Translations under genes and position numbers: made by a program | Notes under the pieces: model-generated | Seen by the model: the letters and a program-made list of their open reading frames with translations, nothing else | The model's database searches: none | Told to the model about the DNA's origin: nothing | In this document: positions 15,823 to 23,653 of the stretch, one piece after another | How the letters are laid out: every line of letters begins with the position of its first letter | Position numbering within the stretch: the stretch's first letter is position 1 | Assembly: GCA_017441705.1 (NCBI GenBank) | Contig: JAFRWU010000028.1 | Span: forward strand, 16,815 to 80,814 | DNA from: Clostridia bacterium | GTDB lineage: Bacteria; Bacillota; Clostridia; Oscillospirales; QAMX01 | DNA: 64,000 bases | Direction of reading: 5' to 3'

Positions 15823-16385
15823 GCGAAAGGATACTCGCGGGACGCATCCGGCACAGGCAGGAAACGATGACCGTATTTCTGATCCTTCTGTTTTTTGCCG
15901 GCGGGATCGCAGGAGCGTGGATATCCGCCGCCGGATTTCCCGGCAGCGGGTACGTTTTTCGGGGAAACGGAGAAGCATCCTTCTGGCAGATCCTGATACC
16001 GGAACTGGCATTTTTGCTTTGTCTGGCATTCGGCGCGCTGAACAGGATCGGCCTGTTCCTGATACCGGTCCTGTTCTTCATCAGAGGTGCCTGGATCGCA
16101 TCTGTGATTACGGGAATCCTTGCTGTCGGCGGAATCAAAGGCGCGTTTTGGACCTTCCTTGCGGAATGCCCGCGGCTTTTGATATTTCTTTTGCCTGTGA
16201 CGTCTTTGGGAGTCAAAGGATACGAAAACGTACTGAACCTGATCGAGGGAAAGAACGCGCTTTCGGCAAGAAACCTTTATTTGCTTTTTGACGGTATGCA
16301 CCTGCTGAAAGCATGCGGACTCTGTATGCTTATCGCATCGGAAGCTTATCACAGGTACAAGCTTCTGCCGCATCTTTTTTCCTGA
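15819..16385 (+). CDS. Multi-pass membrane protein, SpoIIM-like (DUF95)
   Basis: 188 aa from ATG 15819, which overlaps the preceding stop. About five membrane helices: residues 18-40 (VFLILLFFAGGIAGAWI), then pairs around 60-100, 110-135 and 160-180. The segment ending ECPRLLIFLLPVTSLG after a glycine-rich helix resembles the pattern of stage II sporulation protein M, which helps engulfment peptidoglycan hydrolysis, but the similarity is weak by eye. Size is close to SpoIIM. It may equally be an unrelated membrane protein. It is coupled to the upstream gene and 36 bases before a DUF624-like gene. Confidence 0.55.
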   Translation: MSERILAGRIRHRQETMTVFLILLFFAGGIAGAWISAAGFPGSGYVFRGNGEASFWQILIPELAFLLCLAFGALNRIGLFLIPVLFFIRGAWIASVITGILAVGGIKGAFWTFLAECPRLLIFLLPVTSLGVKGYENVLNLIEGKNALSARNLYLLFDGMHLLKACGLCMLIASEAYHRYKLLPHLFS

Positions 16386-16421
16386 TCCGTCCGGATATAC
16401 GAAAGATAAAGGAAATACAAT

Positions 16422-17423
16422 ATGGCTGCACATTTCAATCTGAAACTGTATAATTTCGAAAAAGAGGGAAAAGGCGTCGAAAAGGACGAAAAAAAGCCCG
16501 TCGCTTTTCTGCGGGTGTTTATCCTGTATTTCCGCAATTTCTGGAAGATGACGCTTTTCAATCTTGCCCGTTTCGGCGCATTGATCCCGCTCGTTGCCGT
16601 CGCGGTTTCCGCGGTCGTCATTATGATGGGGGAGGATGCGATAAATTCCTTCATTGCCGCAGAGTCTTTCCAGACCTTCAACCAGTCTTACCCCTGGGTC
16701 ATGATCTTTGTCAATATCTATCATTTCTTTACGGAAAGCTCTTTGAAAATGGCGCTGGGGATCCTGCTGTTCGCCGCTTCTGCTTTAAGCCTGGGGCCGC
16801 TTTCAGCCGGCATGGCGTATGTTTCGCGCAATACCTCCAGGGAAGAGCATACTTTTACGACGGACATCTTTTCGGTGGGATGGGAGAACAAGAAACAGGC
16901 GATCCCCATGGGACTACTGGATCTGCTCGCAACCTTTTCGGTGCTTCTGTATTTCTTTTACGACTTTGCGGGAATCAATCCCGGATACGGGATGCTGATG
17001 AACTTTCTGAAGTATTTCGCCGTGGTCGTTTACGTATTCTATATCGTCATGCGCGTATATGCGTATATGATCATGGTGACTTTTGAAATGACGTTCGGTG
17101 AGATCCTGAAAAATGCCTTTATCCTGGCTTATTCCAATCTGCCGAGGACTCTGATCATCTGGGCGACGATTGCCGCCATCGTGGCGCTCAACGTATTCCT
17201 GCCGCTGCCGTCGCTCCTGCTGCTGCCGCTGTTTGACATATCCTTCACTTCCTTTGTGGCAGGATTCGTCTGTTTTGCTCCGCTGGACAAGCATATGATC
17301 CAGCCGACGATCCAACTGATCCGGGAACAGAAGGAGCAGGAACAGAGGGAAAAGGAAGAGAAAGAAGCCGCTATCGAGCTTCTTCGTTCCGGAAGACAGC
17401 CCGGCAGAAAGAAGAAAAAGTGA
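16422..17423 (+). CDS. DUF624/YesL-like polytopic membrane protein
   Basis: 333 aa, ATG 16422 after AAAGGAAATA. A 45-residue charged N-terminus leads into six hydrophobic helices (about residues 48-70, 90-115, 120-135, 170-190, 197-225 and 245-285), and the protein ends in a highly basic/acidic tail, QKEQEQREKEEKEA then KKKK. The order and the GPLSAGMAYVSRN segment resemble YesL (DUF624), which in Bacillus lies with polysaccharide uptake genes. Next to it, 137 bases on, is a GH39 glycosidase, which supports such a link. No enzymatic motif is seen. Confidence 0.65.
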   Translation: MAAHFNLKLYNFEKEGKGVEKDEKKPVAFLRVFILYFRNFWKMTLFNLARFGALIPLVAVAVSAVVIMMGEDAINSFIAAESFQTFNQSYPWVMIFVNIYHFFTESSLKMALGILLFAASALSLGPLSAGMAYVSRNTSREEHTFTTDIFSVGWENKKQAIPMGLLDLLATFSVLLYFFYDFAGINPGYGMLMNFLKYFAVVVYVFYIVMRVYAYMIMVTFEMTFGEILKNAFILAYSNLPRTLIIWATIAAIVALNVFLPLPSLLLLPLFDISFTSFVAGFVCFAPLDKHMIQPTIQLIREQKEQEQREKEEKEAAIELLRSGRQPGRKKKK

Positions 17424-17559
17424 TAACCCGGAAGCGAATACGGTTTCCATCGCCGCAGCAATGACAGATGCATTCCTTGTTCCATGCGATCCGACGGACT
17501 GTTCGATCGGCTGTATCGGAGCCGGAGGAAGGATCTAACGATTCCGGGAGGCGAAAGAC

Positions 17560-18897
17560 ATGCGGATCAGGGCAGACTTCACGAAAACTGCCGGAAGAAT
17601 CAAACCTATGCATGGGATCGGCCAGCCGCCGATTCTGGGACTGTATGACACTATGTTCCATTATGTCGGAGAGGCGGGCTTCCCGTATTCCCGCCTGCAT
17701 GATGTTGGCGGTCCGTTCGGGGGATCCCGGTTTGTGGATATCCCGAACCTGTTTCCGGATTTTGATGCGGATGAAACTCTTCCCGGATCGTATGATTTTG
17801 TCTTTACCGATTGGCTGATCGAACGTCTTATGGAGCAAGGATGCGAACCTATCTTCCGACTGGGCGTCACGATAGAGAATTTTGCCGGGATCAAGGCCTA
17901 CCGTGTTTTCCCGCCGAAGGATTTCGGCAAGTGGGCCAGGATCTGTGAACACGTCATCCGCCACTATAACGAGGGCTGGGCGGACGGGTATACGTTCCGT
18001 ATCCGATACTGGGAGATCTGGAATGAACCGGAAGGAGATATGGACGGTAAAGGCGGGATGTGCTGGATGGGCACCAAAGAGGAGTTCTTCCGCCTGTATG
18101 AGATCACGGCAAACCATCTGAAGCGGTGCTTTGGGGAAAGCATCAAGGTCGGCGGGTATGCTTCCTGCGGCGACTTTCCGGAAGCGCGGGATCCGGACTG
18201 TATCGGTTTTGCGAAGCCTTCCAACAGACGTGAATACTGGCTGAACTATGCCCATGAGTTTCTGGATTATATTTCTTCCGAAGATCACAAAGCCCCTCTG
18301 GACTTTTTTTCATGGCACAGCTACGGAAACGTGGTCGAGATCCTGCGGGAAGAGGATTACTGCCGCAGAATGCTAGCGAAACACGGATTCGGCGAAACGG
18401 AAGATATTCTGGATGAATGGAATCCCCATCACACCGTGGAAACGCGAGGGACCCCGGCTGCTGCGTCGGCTGCGCTGGCCGTGATGCTGGGCATGCAGAA
18501 GAAACCGGTAGGTCTGCTTGCATATTATGACGGCCGTATCGGCCCCAGTCAGTACGGCGGGCTGTTCAATCCGGATACCTGGAAGCCGTACCTGACCTAT
18601 TATGCCTTCAGGATGTTTCATCAGGCATACAGGCTGGGTAAGGAAGCAGAATCCTCCGTGGACGTGGAAGGAATTTTCGTTTTGGGAGCGACCGACGGGG
18701 ACAGGAAGATCCTGCTGATTGCCAATCCCGGTGAAAAGCCGGCCGAGACGGAACTGGAGATCGCCGGCGCGGAGATCCGGAACCCAGAGATCCTCAGGAT
18801 CGACGGAATTTACCGGTATGCCCCGACCGGAGAAAGGATCCGGGGAGGGAAACTGGTCTTGCCGCCGTACAGCTGCACAGAGATCCGGTTGCAGTAA
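17560..18897 (+). CDS. Glycoside hydrolase family 39-like, cytoplasmic
   Basis: 445 aa, ATG 17560 with GGGAGG seven bases upstream. A TIM barrel of clan GH-A: acid/base Glu156 in EIWNEPEGD and nucleophile Glu286 in ILDEWNPH, followed by a small beta domain (FVLGATDGDRKILLIANPG) at the C-terminus. GH39 holds beta-xylosidases and alpha-iduronidases; sequence at this level cannot choose between them. No signal peptide, so it hydrolyses imported oligosaccharides or glycosides inside the cell. It follows a YesL-like membrane gene and ends at a terminator; there is no sugar transporter next to it. Confidence 0.85.
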   Translation: MRIRADFTKTAGRIKPMHGIGQPPILGLYDTMFHYVGEAGFPYSRLHDVGGPFGGSRFVDIPNLFPDFDADETLPGSYDFVFTDWLIERLMEQGCEPIFRLGVTIENFAGIKAYRVFPPKDFGKWARICEHVIRHYNEGWADGYTFRIRYWEIWNEPEGDMDGKGGMCWMGTKEEFFRLYEITANHLKRCFGESIKVGGYASCGDFPEARDPDCIGFAKPSNRREYWLNYAHEFLDYISSEDHKAPLDFFSWHSYGNVVEILREEDYCRRMLAKHGFGETEDILDEWNPHHTVETRGTPAAASAALAVMLGMQKKPVGLLAYYDGRIGPSQYGGLFNPDTWKPYLTYYAFRMFHQAYRLGKEAESSVDVEGIFVLGATDGDRKILLIANPGEKPAETELEIAGAEIRNPEILRIDGIYRYAPTGERIRGGKLVLPPYSCTEIRLQ

Positions 18898-18974
18898 AAT
18901 ACGGGAAGAACAGCGGGGACGTGCGAATAAACGCATTTGATACGGCGTAAAGCCGGCAGAAGGAACGAACAGGG

Positions 18975-19017
18975 AAAAACAGGAATCGCATCCTGACGGA
19001 GCGATCCCTGTTTTTTT
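18975..19017. terminator. Bidirectional terminator between GH39 and recombinase genes
   Basis: AAAAACAGGAATCGC at 18975-18989 pairs with GCGATCCCTGTTTTT at 19001-19015 with one mismatch; T-rich sequence follows on both strands, so it can stop the GH39 transcript and the converging recombinase transcript. Confidence 0.85.
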
Positions 19018-19069
19018 ATTTGAAAACTATTATCATTATGCATGAAACACAGCAAGCAATTGTAATATA

Positions 19070-20152
19070 CTATAGCGATTTACCGTTTCCTGCGTAAGGC
19101 TGTTCGTCTTCCTCCTCCGGTTCTTCCTGTGGGCGGGCGGAAGGGGAGGGGGCGGCCGGTTTGATCCCGGCAAGAGGGTTGTGTTCGATGGCGCTTTTGA
19201 CCTGCTCGTCGCTGACGTGGGTATAGATCCTGGTCGTATTCAGGCTTTCGTGACCGAGGACCGTCTGCAGGGTTCTTACGTCGACGCCGTTCTGATACAT
19301 CAGCGTCGCCGCCGTATGCCTCAGCTTGTGTGCGGAGTACTTTTCGGGGTCGAGACCGGCCTCCGCGATGTGTTTCTTGACAAGCCATTTGACGGTGGAA
19401 ACGCTGATACGCTGATGGTTTCGGCTGATGAACAGAGCCCGTTCGGACTTCGGGATCGGAAGGGTTTCCCGTACGGCGATATACCGGTCCAGAGCGTCCA
19501 CACAGGCGTCGTTCAGATAGACGATGCGTTCCTTGTTGCCTTTGCCGGTGACTTTCAGCGTTCGATCCGAAATATCTCCGATGTTAGCCGAAACTAACTC
19601 GGAAACCCGGAATCCGCAGTTCAGGAACAGCGTCAGGATGCAGAAATCACGCTCTGCGTTGGGGCCGTCGACGTGTGTAAGAAGCCGGACGCTCTCATCG
19701 ACGGTGAGATGTCTGGGAAGCGATTTCTTCAGCTTCGGCTGTTCCAGCTCCAGCAGAGGATTCGTATCCAGAAGCTTTGCTTTGGTGTTCAGGTATTTGA
19801 AAAACGTCCTGAGCGAAGACGTTTTGCGGGCTCTGGCGGCGGGGCCCAGTCCGCAGCCTACGATGCTGCGATTTCTGACGATCACACGGTCGCGGCCGAG
19901 ATAATTCATATAGTCGTAAATATCCGAAAGAGTGACGGAAGAGATCATATCGATATCCACGTCGTCAATAGGGATCTGATCAAATTCCATTTCGTCAGGA
20001 ACAAGGCCGCGCGACAGTTTTATGTAACGGAAAAAGACGCGCAGATCGAGATAGTATTCATCCGCGGTTTTTTTGCTTTTCCCGCGGATAGTTTCCATAT
20101 ATACCAGGAAGTCGCGTACGATCTTCGGAATATCTTTCGTCGTATGTATCAT
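19070..20152 (-). CDS. Tyrosine recombinase (XerC/XerD-like)
   Basis: 360 aa. Start ATG 20152 follows AAAGGA; an in-frame TTG upstream overlaps that site and is less likely. N-terminal SAM-like domain: FLVYMETIRGKSKKTADEYY. Catalytic domain: Arg in NCGFRVSELV, Lys in TGKGNKERIVYL, HKLRH with His and Arg, HESLNTTRIYTH with the second His and Tyr nucleophile, a full R-K-HxxR-H-Y set. The C-terminal tail is Pro/Glu-rich. Length exceeds that of XerD by about 60 residues, partly by an insert after the first helices. No mobile-element genes or terminal repeats flank it, so a chromosomal resolvase or inversion role is more likely than an integrase of an element. Its leader holds a strong dyad. Confidence 0.88.
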   Translation of the reverse strand: MIHTTKDIPKIVRDFLVYMETIRGKSKKTADEYYLDLRVFFRYIKLSRGLVPDEMEFDQIPIDDVDIDMISSVTLSDIYDYMNYLGRDRVIVRNRSIVGCGLGPAARARKTSSLRTFFKYLNTKAKLLDTNPLLELEQPKLKKSLPRHLTVDESVRLLTHVDGPNAERDFCILTLFLNCGFRVSELVSANIGDISDRTLKVTGKGNKERIVYLNDACVDALDRYIAVRETLPIPKSERALFISRNHQRISVSTVKWLVKKHIAEAGLDPEKYSAHKLRHTAATLMYQNGVDVRTLQTVLGHESLNTTRIYTHVSDEQVKSAIEHNPLAGIKPAAPSPSARPQEEPEEEDEQPYAGNGKSL

Positions 20153-20181
20153 ATCGGATCCTTTCAAGCCTCAGAGTGCCC

Positions 20182-20234
20182 GGAGGAGGTCCCGAGAGGG
20201 GTTCAAGCCCCAAAATGACGTTTTCCCCTCCTCC
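20182..20234 (-). promoter_or_regulatory. Structured leader of recombinase gene
   Basis: GGAGGAGG at 20182-20189 can pair with CCTCCTCC at 20227-20234, enclosing a GGGG/CCCC hairpin at 20198-20211. It starts about 30 bases before the recombinase ATG. Whether it regulates translation is inference. Confidence 0.45.
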
Positions 20235-20267
20235 GAATTGAACAAAATATTCATTTTGTTCAATTCG
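20234..20267. promoter_or_regulatory. 15-bp perfect inverted repeat upstream of recombinase
   Basis: CGAATTGAACAAAAT at 20234-20248, spacer ATTC, ATTTTGTTCAATTCG at 20253-20267. AT-rich, without a T tract on either side, so an operator, recombination or attenuation site is more likely than a terminator. Confidence 0.6.
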
Positions 20268-20314
20268 ATCTGTCCTCTGATCAGGCAGAAACAACGTTTC
20301 ACGGCTCTCCTCCC

Positions 20315-21310
20315 TCAGGAGTTTCCGTCGGAAGAAGCGGTATCATCGGAGGAGAAAGCGTTTTCTGAAGAACTCAGGAAATCAAGGATCCGGGAGCAGT
20401 ACTCAGGATCCTTTTCCAGATTGATGAAATACCCCGTTACATAATGATAGCCCACGTCCCTGATCCACAGAGAAACGTTTTTCCCCGCGCCTTCGGCGAG
20501 TTTTTCGGATTCCTTTGAAGAAATGAATTCGTCGCCCGTAGCGGCGATCAGAAGGACCGGGATCTTCAGATCGGACAAAGACTTGTCCGGAGAAATTCCG
20601 CCCGAACCGAATCCGTATGTGATCTTCAGATATGGATCCAGGAAGGCCTGCCCGATCTTCATAAAGAGATCGGACATATGCGCCTCGTCGCGCATAAGGC
20701 TGCAGAAATACTCTTTTGCGTTGGCATAGGAGCCGACGGCGATGACGCCGGATACGTAAGGATTCTCCGCCGCCGTATTGATCGAAGCCGCTGCGCCGGT
20801 GTTCCATCCCATCAGATAGATCGGAAGATTCAGATAAGTTGTAAAGGTCCGTATGTATTCGATCAGCGCGTCAAGATCGTTTGTTTCCGTAATGCCGTGT
20901 CCGATCAGCTTGCCTTCGCTTTCGTTATGAGCGCGGGATTCATAGATGATGACGGAGTAATCGTTGTCGTAAAGGAGCTTGGCATGACCGAAAAGCGAGG
21001 TGGAGACAGGATTGTAAAGTCCGGAAGTCAGAATTACGACTCCTTTTGCCCGTTCAGCCCTGAACTCCTCCCCTTTCAGTTCAATCCCGTCCTTTGTGGT
21101 AACGGAGAAGGATACCGGTTCCAGAAAGAATTCGCCGGCAGAAAACGCCTTTTCGGTATCTATATGCGTGTGGATAAACGGCCTCAGAGCGCTGGAAGGC
21201 ACCATATAAAGTGCAAATACCGTGATCAGCGAGAATATCAATATCCCCAAAAGCAGCCGGCGCAGCCACCAGCTGTTGATGATCTTGCTGCTAATATGAT
21301 TCCTTGCCAT
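20315..21310 (-). CDS. Membrane-anchored alpha/beta-hydrolase-fold protein with altered nucleophile elbow
   Basis: 331 aa; ATG 21310 follows GGGAGG. One N-terminal membrane segment (residues 15-38, LLLGILIFSLITVFALYM) anchors it with the rest outside. The fold order is that of YqkD-like hydrolases: VVILTSGLYNPVS (oxyanion strand), VIIYESRAHNESEGK, then the elbow MGWNTGAAAS, then an acid in ATGDEFISS and a His in DVGYHYVTGY. In this family the elbow normally reads GxSxG; here Asn170 replaces the Ser. Asp and His are in place, so the enzyme may be inactive, or use a neighbouring residue. It has its own promoter, and the recombinase follows on the same strand. Confidence 0.78.
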   Translation of the reverse strand: MARNHISSKIINSWWLRRLLLGILIFSLITVFALYMVPSSALRPFIHTHIDTEKAFSAGEFFLEPVSFSVTTKDGIELKGEEFRAERAKGVVILTSGLYNPVSTSLFGHAKLLYDNDYSVIIYESRAHNESEGKLIGHGITETNDLDALIEYIRTFTTYLNLPIYLMGWNTGAAASINTAAENPYVSGVIAVGSYANAKEYFCSLMRDEAHMSDLFMKIGQAFLDPYLKITYGFGSGGISPDKSLSDLKIPVLLIAATGDEFISSKESEKLAEGAGKNVSLWIRDVGYHYVTGYFINLEKDPEYCSRILDFLSSSENAFSSDDTASSDGNS

Positions 21311-21379
21311 GAAAACCTCCCGGATGGCGCACGCGGCAAAACGCATACCAACCCGTTTCCCGCATCAAAATACAACACT

Positions 21380-21408
21380 ATTATACACGGTTTTTCTTTT
21401 TCCTTCAA
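21380..21408 (-). promoter_or_regulatory. Sigma-A promoter of alpha/beta hydrolase gene
   Basis: On the minus strand TTGAAG (21408-21403), 17-base spacer, TATAAT (21385-21380). Confidence 0.82.
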
Positions 21409-21419
21409 GTATGAATATT

Positions 21420-21455
21420 TTCAGCCCGGATCGTATCGGGAGAATCCGGGCTGAA
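21420..21455 (-). terminator. Hairpin terminating the adaptor-permease operon
   Basis: TTCAGCCCGGAT and ATCCGGGCTGAA (21420-21431 and 21444-21455) form a perfect 12-bp stem 16 bases after the permease stop. The following tract is AATATT, so the terminator is weaker than others here. Confidence 0.7.
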
Positions 21456-21471
21456 TCTGTAAAGACTGTTT

Positions 21472-22653
21472 TCATACGGATCGAAGCGCATCGATCGGAT
21501 CGGCACGGGCAGCACGCATGGCGGGAAGCAATCCGAAAAACAAACCCGTGAGACCGGCAAGGATCGAAGAGATCAGTATCACCTTTCCGTTGAGCATAAA
21601 GGGAAGCCGCATGATCCGAAAGAGGATCGTCAGAAGCAAAAATGATCCCGCCGTTCCGGCAGCCACGCCGCAAAAAGCGATCAGAAGTGCTTCCGTAAGA
21701 TAACAGAAAGCCACCTGGAGATCGGTCGCTCCCAAAGCTTTCAAAAGCCCGATCTCCTCTTTTCTGGCAGTGACCGAAGCGAGAAGCGTACTCATAATGC
21801 CGATACCGGCTACCGCCAGCGATATCCCGGATGAAAAGGTCATCACGTCGGTCATTACGTCGGCTATTCTTGCGGCGTTGACACTGCCTTCATCAAAATC
21901 GGTGATCTCATAGTGAAACGAACTGCCGCGTGATTCCCTGACAGCCTGATTGACAAGACTGCGTATTTCCCGATTGGAAAGGTTGTCGCTTTGGACGATC
22001 AGACGTTCCGAACGCACGCCGTTATATCGTGACAGAGCTGAGGAAGGGACATATACGAAAGAAGGTACGCTGTATGCAAAGCTCACAGAACCGGTCTCCG
22101 ATTCAATAACGCCGACGACGCGGTACGGAACGGCGCTCCCCTCTTTCCCGATCCGGAGACTCTGCCCGACGGCGTTTTTACGCCCCAGAACGCGCTGAGC
22201 GACGTCTTCTGAAATCACGGCGACCCGTTCAGCATTTCTAAACTCGGCGTCGTTCAGCATTCGTCCGTAAAGGATACGGGAGGAAACGTATTCTTCCGGA
22301 TGCGGTCCCACGCCCCAAAGAGTAACGGACAACGCTGTACCGGCCAAAGAGGCATCTTTGACGTGAAGCGAAAACGGCATGGCGCGGATCCTGCCCTTGC
22401 TTTTGGAAGCGATTTCTTCCGCGATGCGCTGATCAAATCCTTCACCGTCGAGAAAGGAGGTCGTATGCGTATACATCAACCCCTTCATACCGACGCTCTC
22501 AACGCACTGCAGGACGGTTTCTTTGCTGCTTTTGCTTACGGACGATATCATGACCACCGAAGCGATTCCGATCGCCATGGAAAGAACAGTCAGGAAGAAA
22601 GAGAGACGATGGCGGCGAAGACTGCGGCATGACAAAAGGATCTCATTCAGCAT
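21472..22653 (-). CDS. MacB/FtsX-type ABC permease, no ATPase domain
   Basis: 393 aa. The N-terminal helix (RLSFFLTVLSMAIGIASVVMI) is followed by a large extracytoplasmic MacB-PCD-like domain (residues 40-270) and three helices, the first in GISLAVAGIGIMSTLLASV, followed by the FtsX-type loop ARKEEIGLLKALGATDLQV that contacts the ATPase. The end has PAMRAARADPIDALR, typical of the family. Such proteins couple cytoplasmic ATP hydrolysis to movement of a periplasmic partner; here no ATP-binding gene lies in or beside the operon. It overlaps the adaptor gene by 11 bases. Substrate unknown. Confidence 0.88.
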   Translation of the reverse strand: MLNEILLSCRSLRRHRLSFFLTVLSMAIGIASVVMISSVSKSSKETVLQCVESVGMKGLMYTHTTSFLDGEGFDQRIAEEIASKSKGRIRAMPFSLHVKDASLAGTALSVTLWGVGPHPEEYVSSRILYGRMLNDAEFRNAERVAVISEDVAQRVLGRKNAVGQSLRIGKEGSAVPYRVVGVIESETGSVSFAYSVPSFVYVPSSALSRYNGVRSERLIVQSDNLSNREIRSLVNQAVRESRGSSFHYEITDFDEGSVNAARIADVMTDVMTFSSGISLAVAGIGIMSTLLASVTARKEEIGLLKALGATDLQVAFCYLTEALLIAFCGVAAGTAGSFLLLTILFRIMRLPFMLNGKVILISSILAGLTGLFFGLLPAMRAARADPIDALRSV

Positions 22654-23533
22654 ATCGTATCCTCATACCGGACTGAAGGGAATCGTTCGGACTCTCCACG
22701 ATCCGATCGTCCGGTCCAAGACCGTCTGTGATCTGCGTATAGGCGTCCAGTTCGAGTCCGCTTTTTACGGAACGCCTGAAAGCGCGGCCGTCCTTTACGC
22801 AGAATACATACTCGCCTTCGTCGTCGGCAAGGATTGCGGCGGAAGGGATCAGCAGAGCGTCCGGGATCCTTTCGATCTCCACATATGCGGTTGCGGAAAG
22901 ACCGGGTATCAAGCCGTCCGTTTTGTCTTTCATCCGAATGCGAAGCTCTACCGTGGTGCTTCCCTGGTCCCACAGATAAGCGGCCGCGCCGCCGCTTACA
23001 GTGGCGTACGGCAGAATCTCTTCCACCTCCGCGCGAACCGGCATTGAGGGATATGCGTCGAAAACCACACGGACGTTTTGCCCTTCGCACAGACGCGACA
23101 AATAGATTTCTTCTGCATTTGCCGAAAGCTTCATCTCGCCGGCGCCGGTCGGGATAATCGTCATCACAGGGATTCCGGAGGTCAGATACACCCCTTCCGT
23201 GAGAAACACCGCGCTGATATATCCTTCACAGGGGGCGAATACGCTTTCTTCGCGGCCTGACGCAGTCAGAACGGTAAAGAGAAGCGTTCCGGTCTCGACA
23301 CGGCTCCCCTTTTGTGTGCAGATCTGCGTCAGGCGTCCACTCTCCCCTGCCTGCAGAATCGCAGCGTCGCCCCCATGCAGCACGGCGCGCAGCGTAATGA
23401 CGTTGACCGCTTCTCTGATTTCCGGAGAAACGATCCTGCAGGGGACCGATCTGTTTGCCTGGTATACGGAGTATGCGGCGCAGGAAGCAAATAACGCCGC
23501 TGTCAGGACGGCGGCAAACAGGATCTTTTTCAT
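22643..23533 (-). CDS. HlyD/MacA-like membrane-fusion adaptor protein
   Basis: 296 aa from ATG 23533 behind GGAGGAATCCC. A short N-terminal hydrophobic segment (LFAAVLTAALFASCAAY) anchors it; Cys in ASCAA might also be lipid-modified. Then the lipoyl-like halves (GRLTQICTQKGSRVETGTLL and ...VFLTEGVYLTSGIPVMTI), and the beta-barrel VRVVFDAYPSMPVRAEVEEI with GLSATAYVEIERIPDALLIPSAA at its end. The long coiled-coil hairpin of Gram-negative MacA is almost absent, as expected in a one-membrane cell. It is the partner of the overlapping MacB-like permease. Confidence 0.85.
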   Translation of the reverse strand: MKKILFAAVLTAALFASCAAYSVYQANRSVPCRIVSPEIREAVNVITLRAVLHGGDAAILQAGESGRLTQICTQKGSRVETGTLLFTVLTASGREESVFAPCEGYISAVFLTEGVYLTSGIPVMTIIPTGAGEMKLSANAEEIYLSRLCEGQNVRVVFDAYPSMPVRAEVEEILPYATVSGGAAAYLWDQGSTTVELRIRMKDKTDGLIPGLSATAYVEIERIPDALLIPSAAILADDEGEYVFCVKDGRAFRRSVKSGLELDAYTQITDGLGPDDRIVESPNDSLQSGMRIRYAE

Positions 23534-23588
23534 GGGATTCCTCCGAAACGCTGATCGTAACGTATGACGGTAGTCTCCCACGCGTGCG

Positions 23589-23628
23589 AAAAAATAAACG
23601 CCGGCACGTTCGAAAAAAACGTGCCGGC
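23589..23628 (-). terminator. Intrinsic terminator of cwlD-radA operon
   Basis: On the minus strand an 11-bp GCCGGCACGTT/AACGTGCCGGC stem is followed by GTTTATTTTTT. It is 26 bases after the last gene of the operon. Confidence 0.9.
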
Positions 23629-23653
23629 AAGCTTTTCCTGCGTATCGTATCCG

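Noticed and set aside
19070..20152. Integrase of a mobile element
   Set aside because: No attachment repeats, excision gene or cargo were seen near it; the neighbours are ordinary chromosomal genes.
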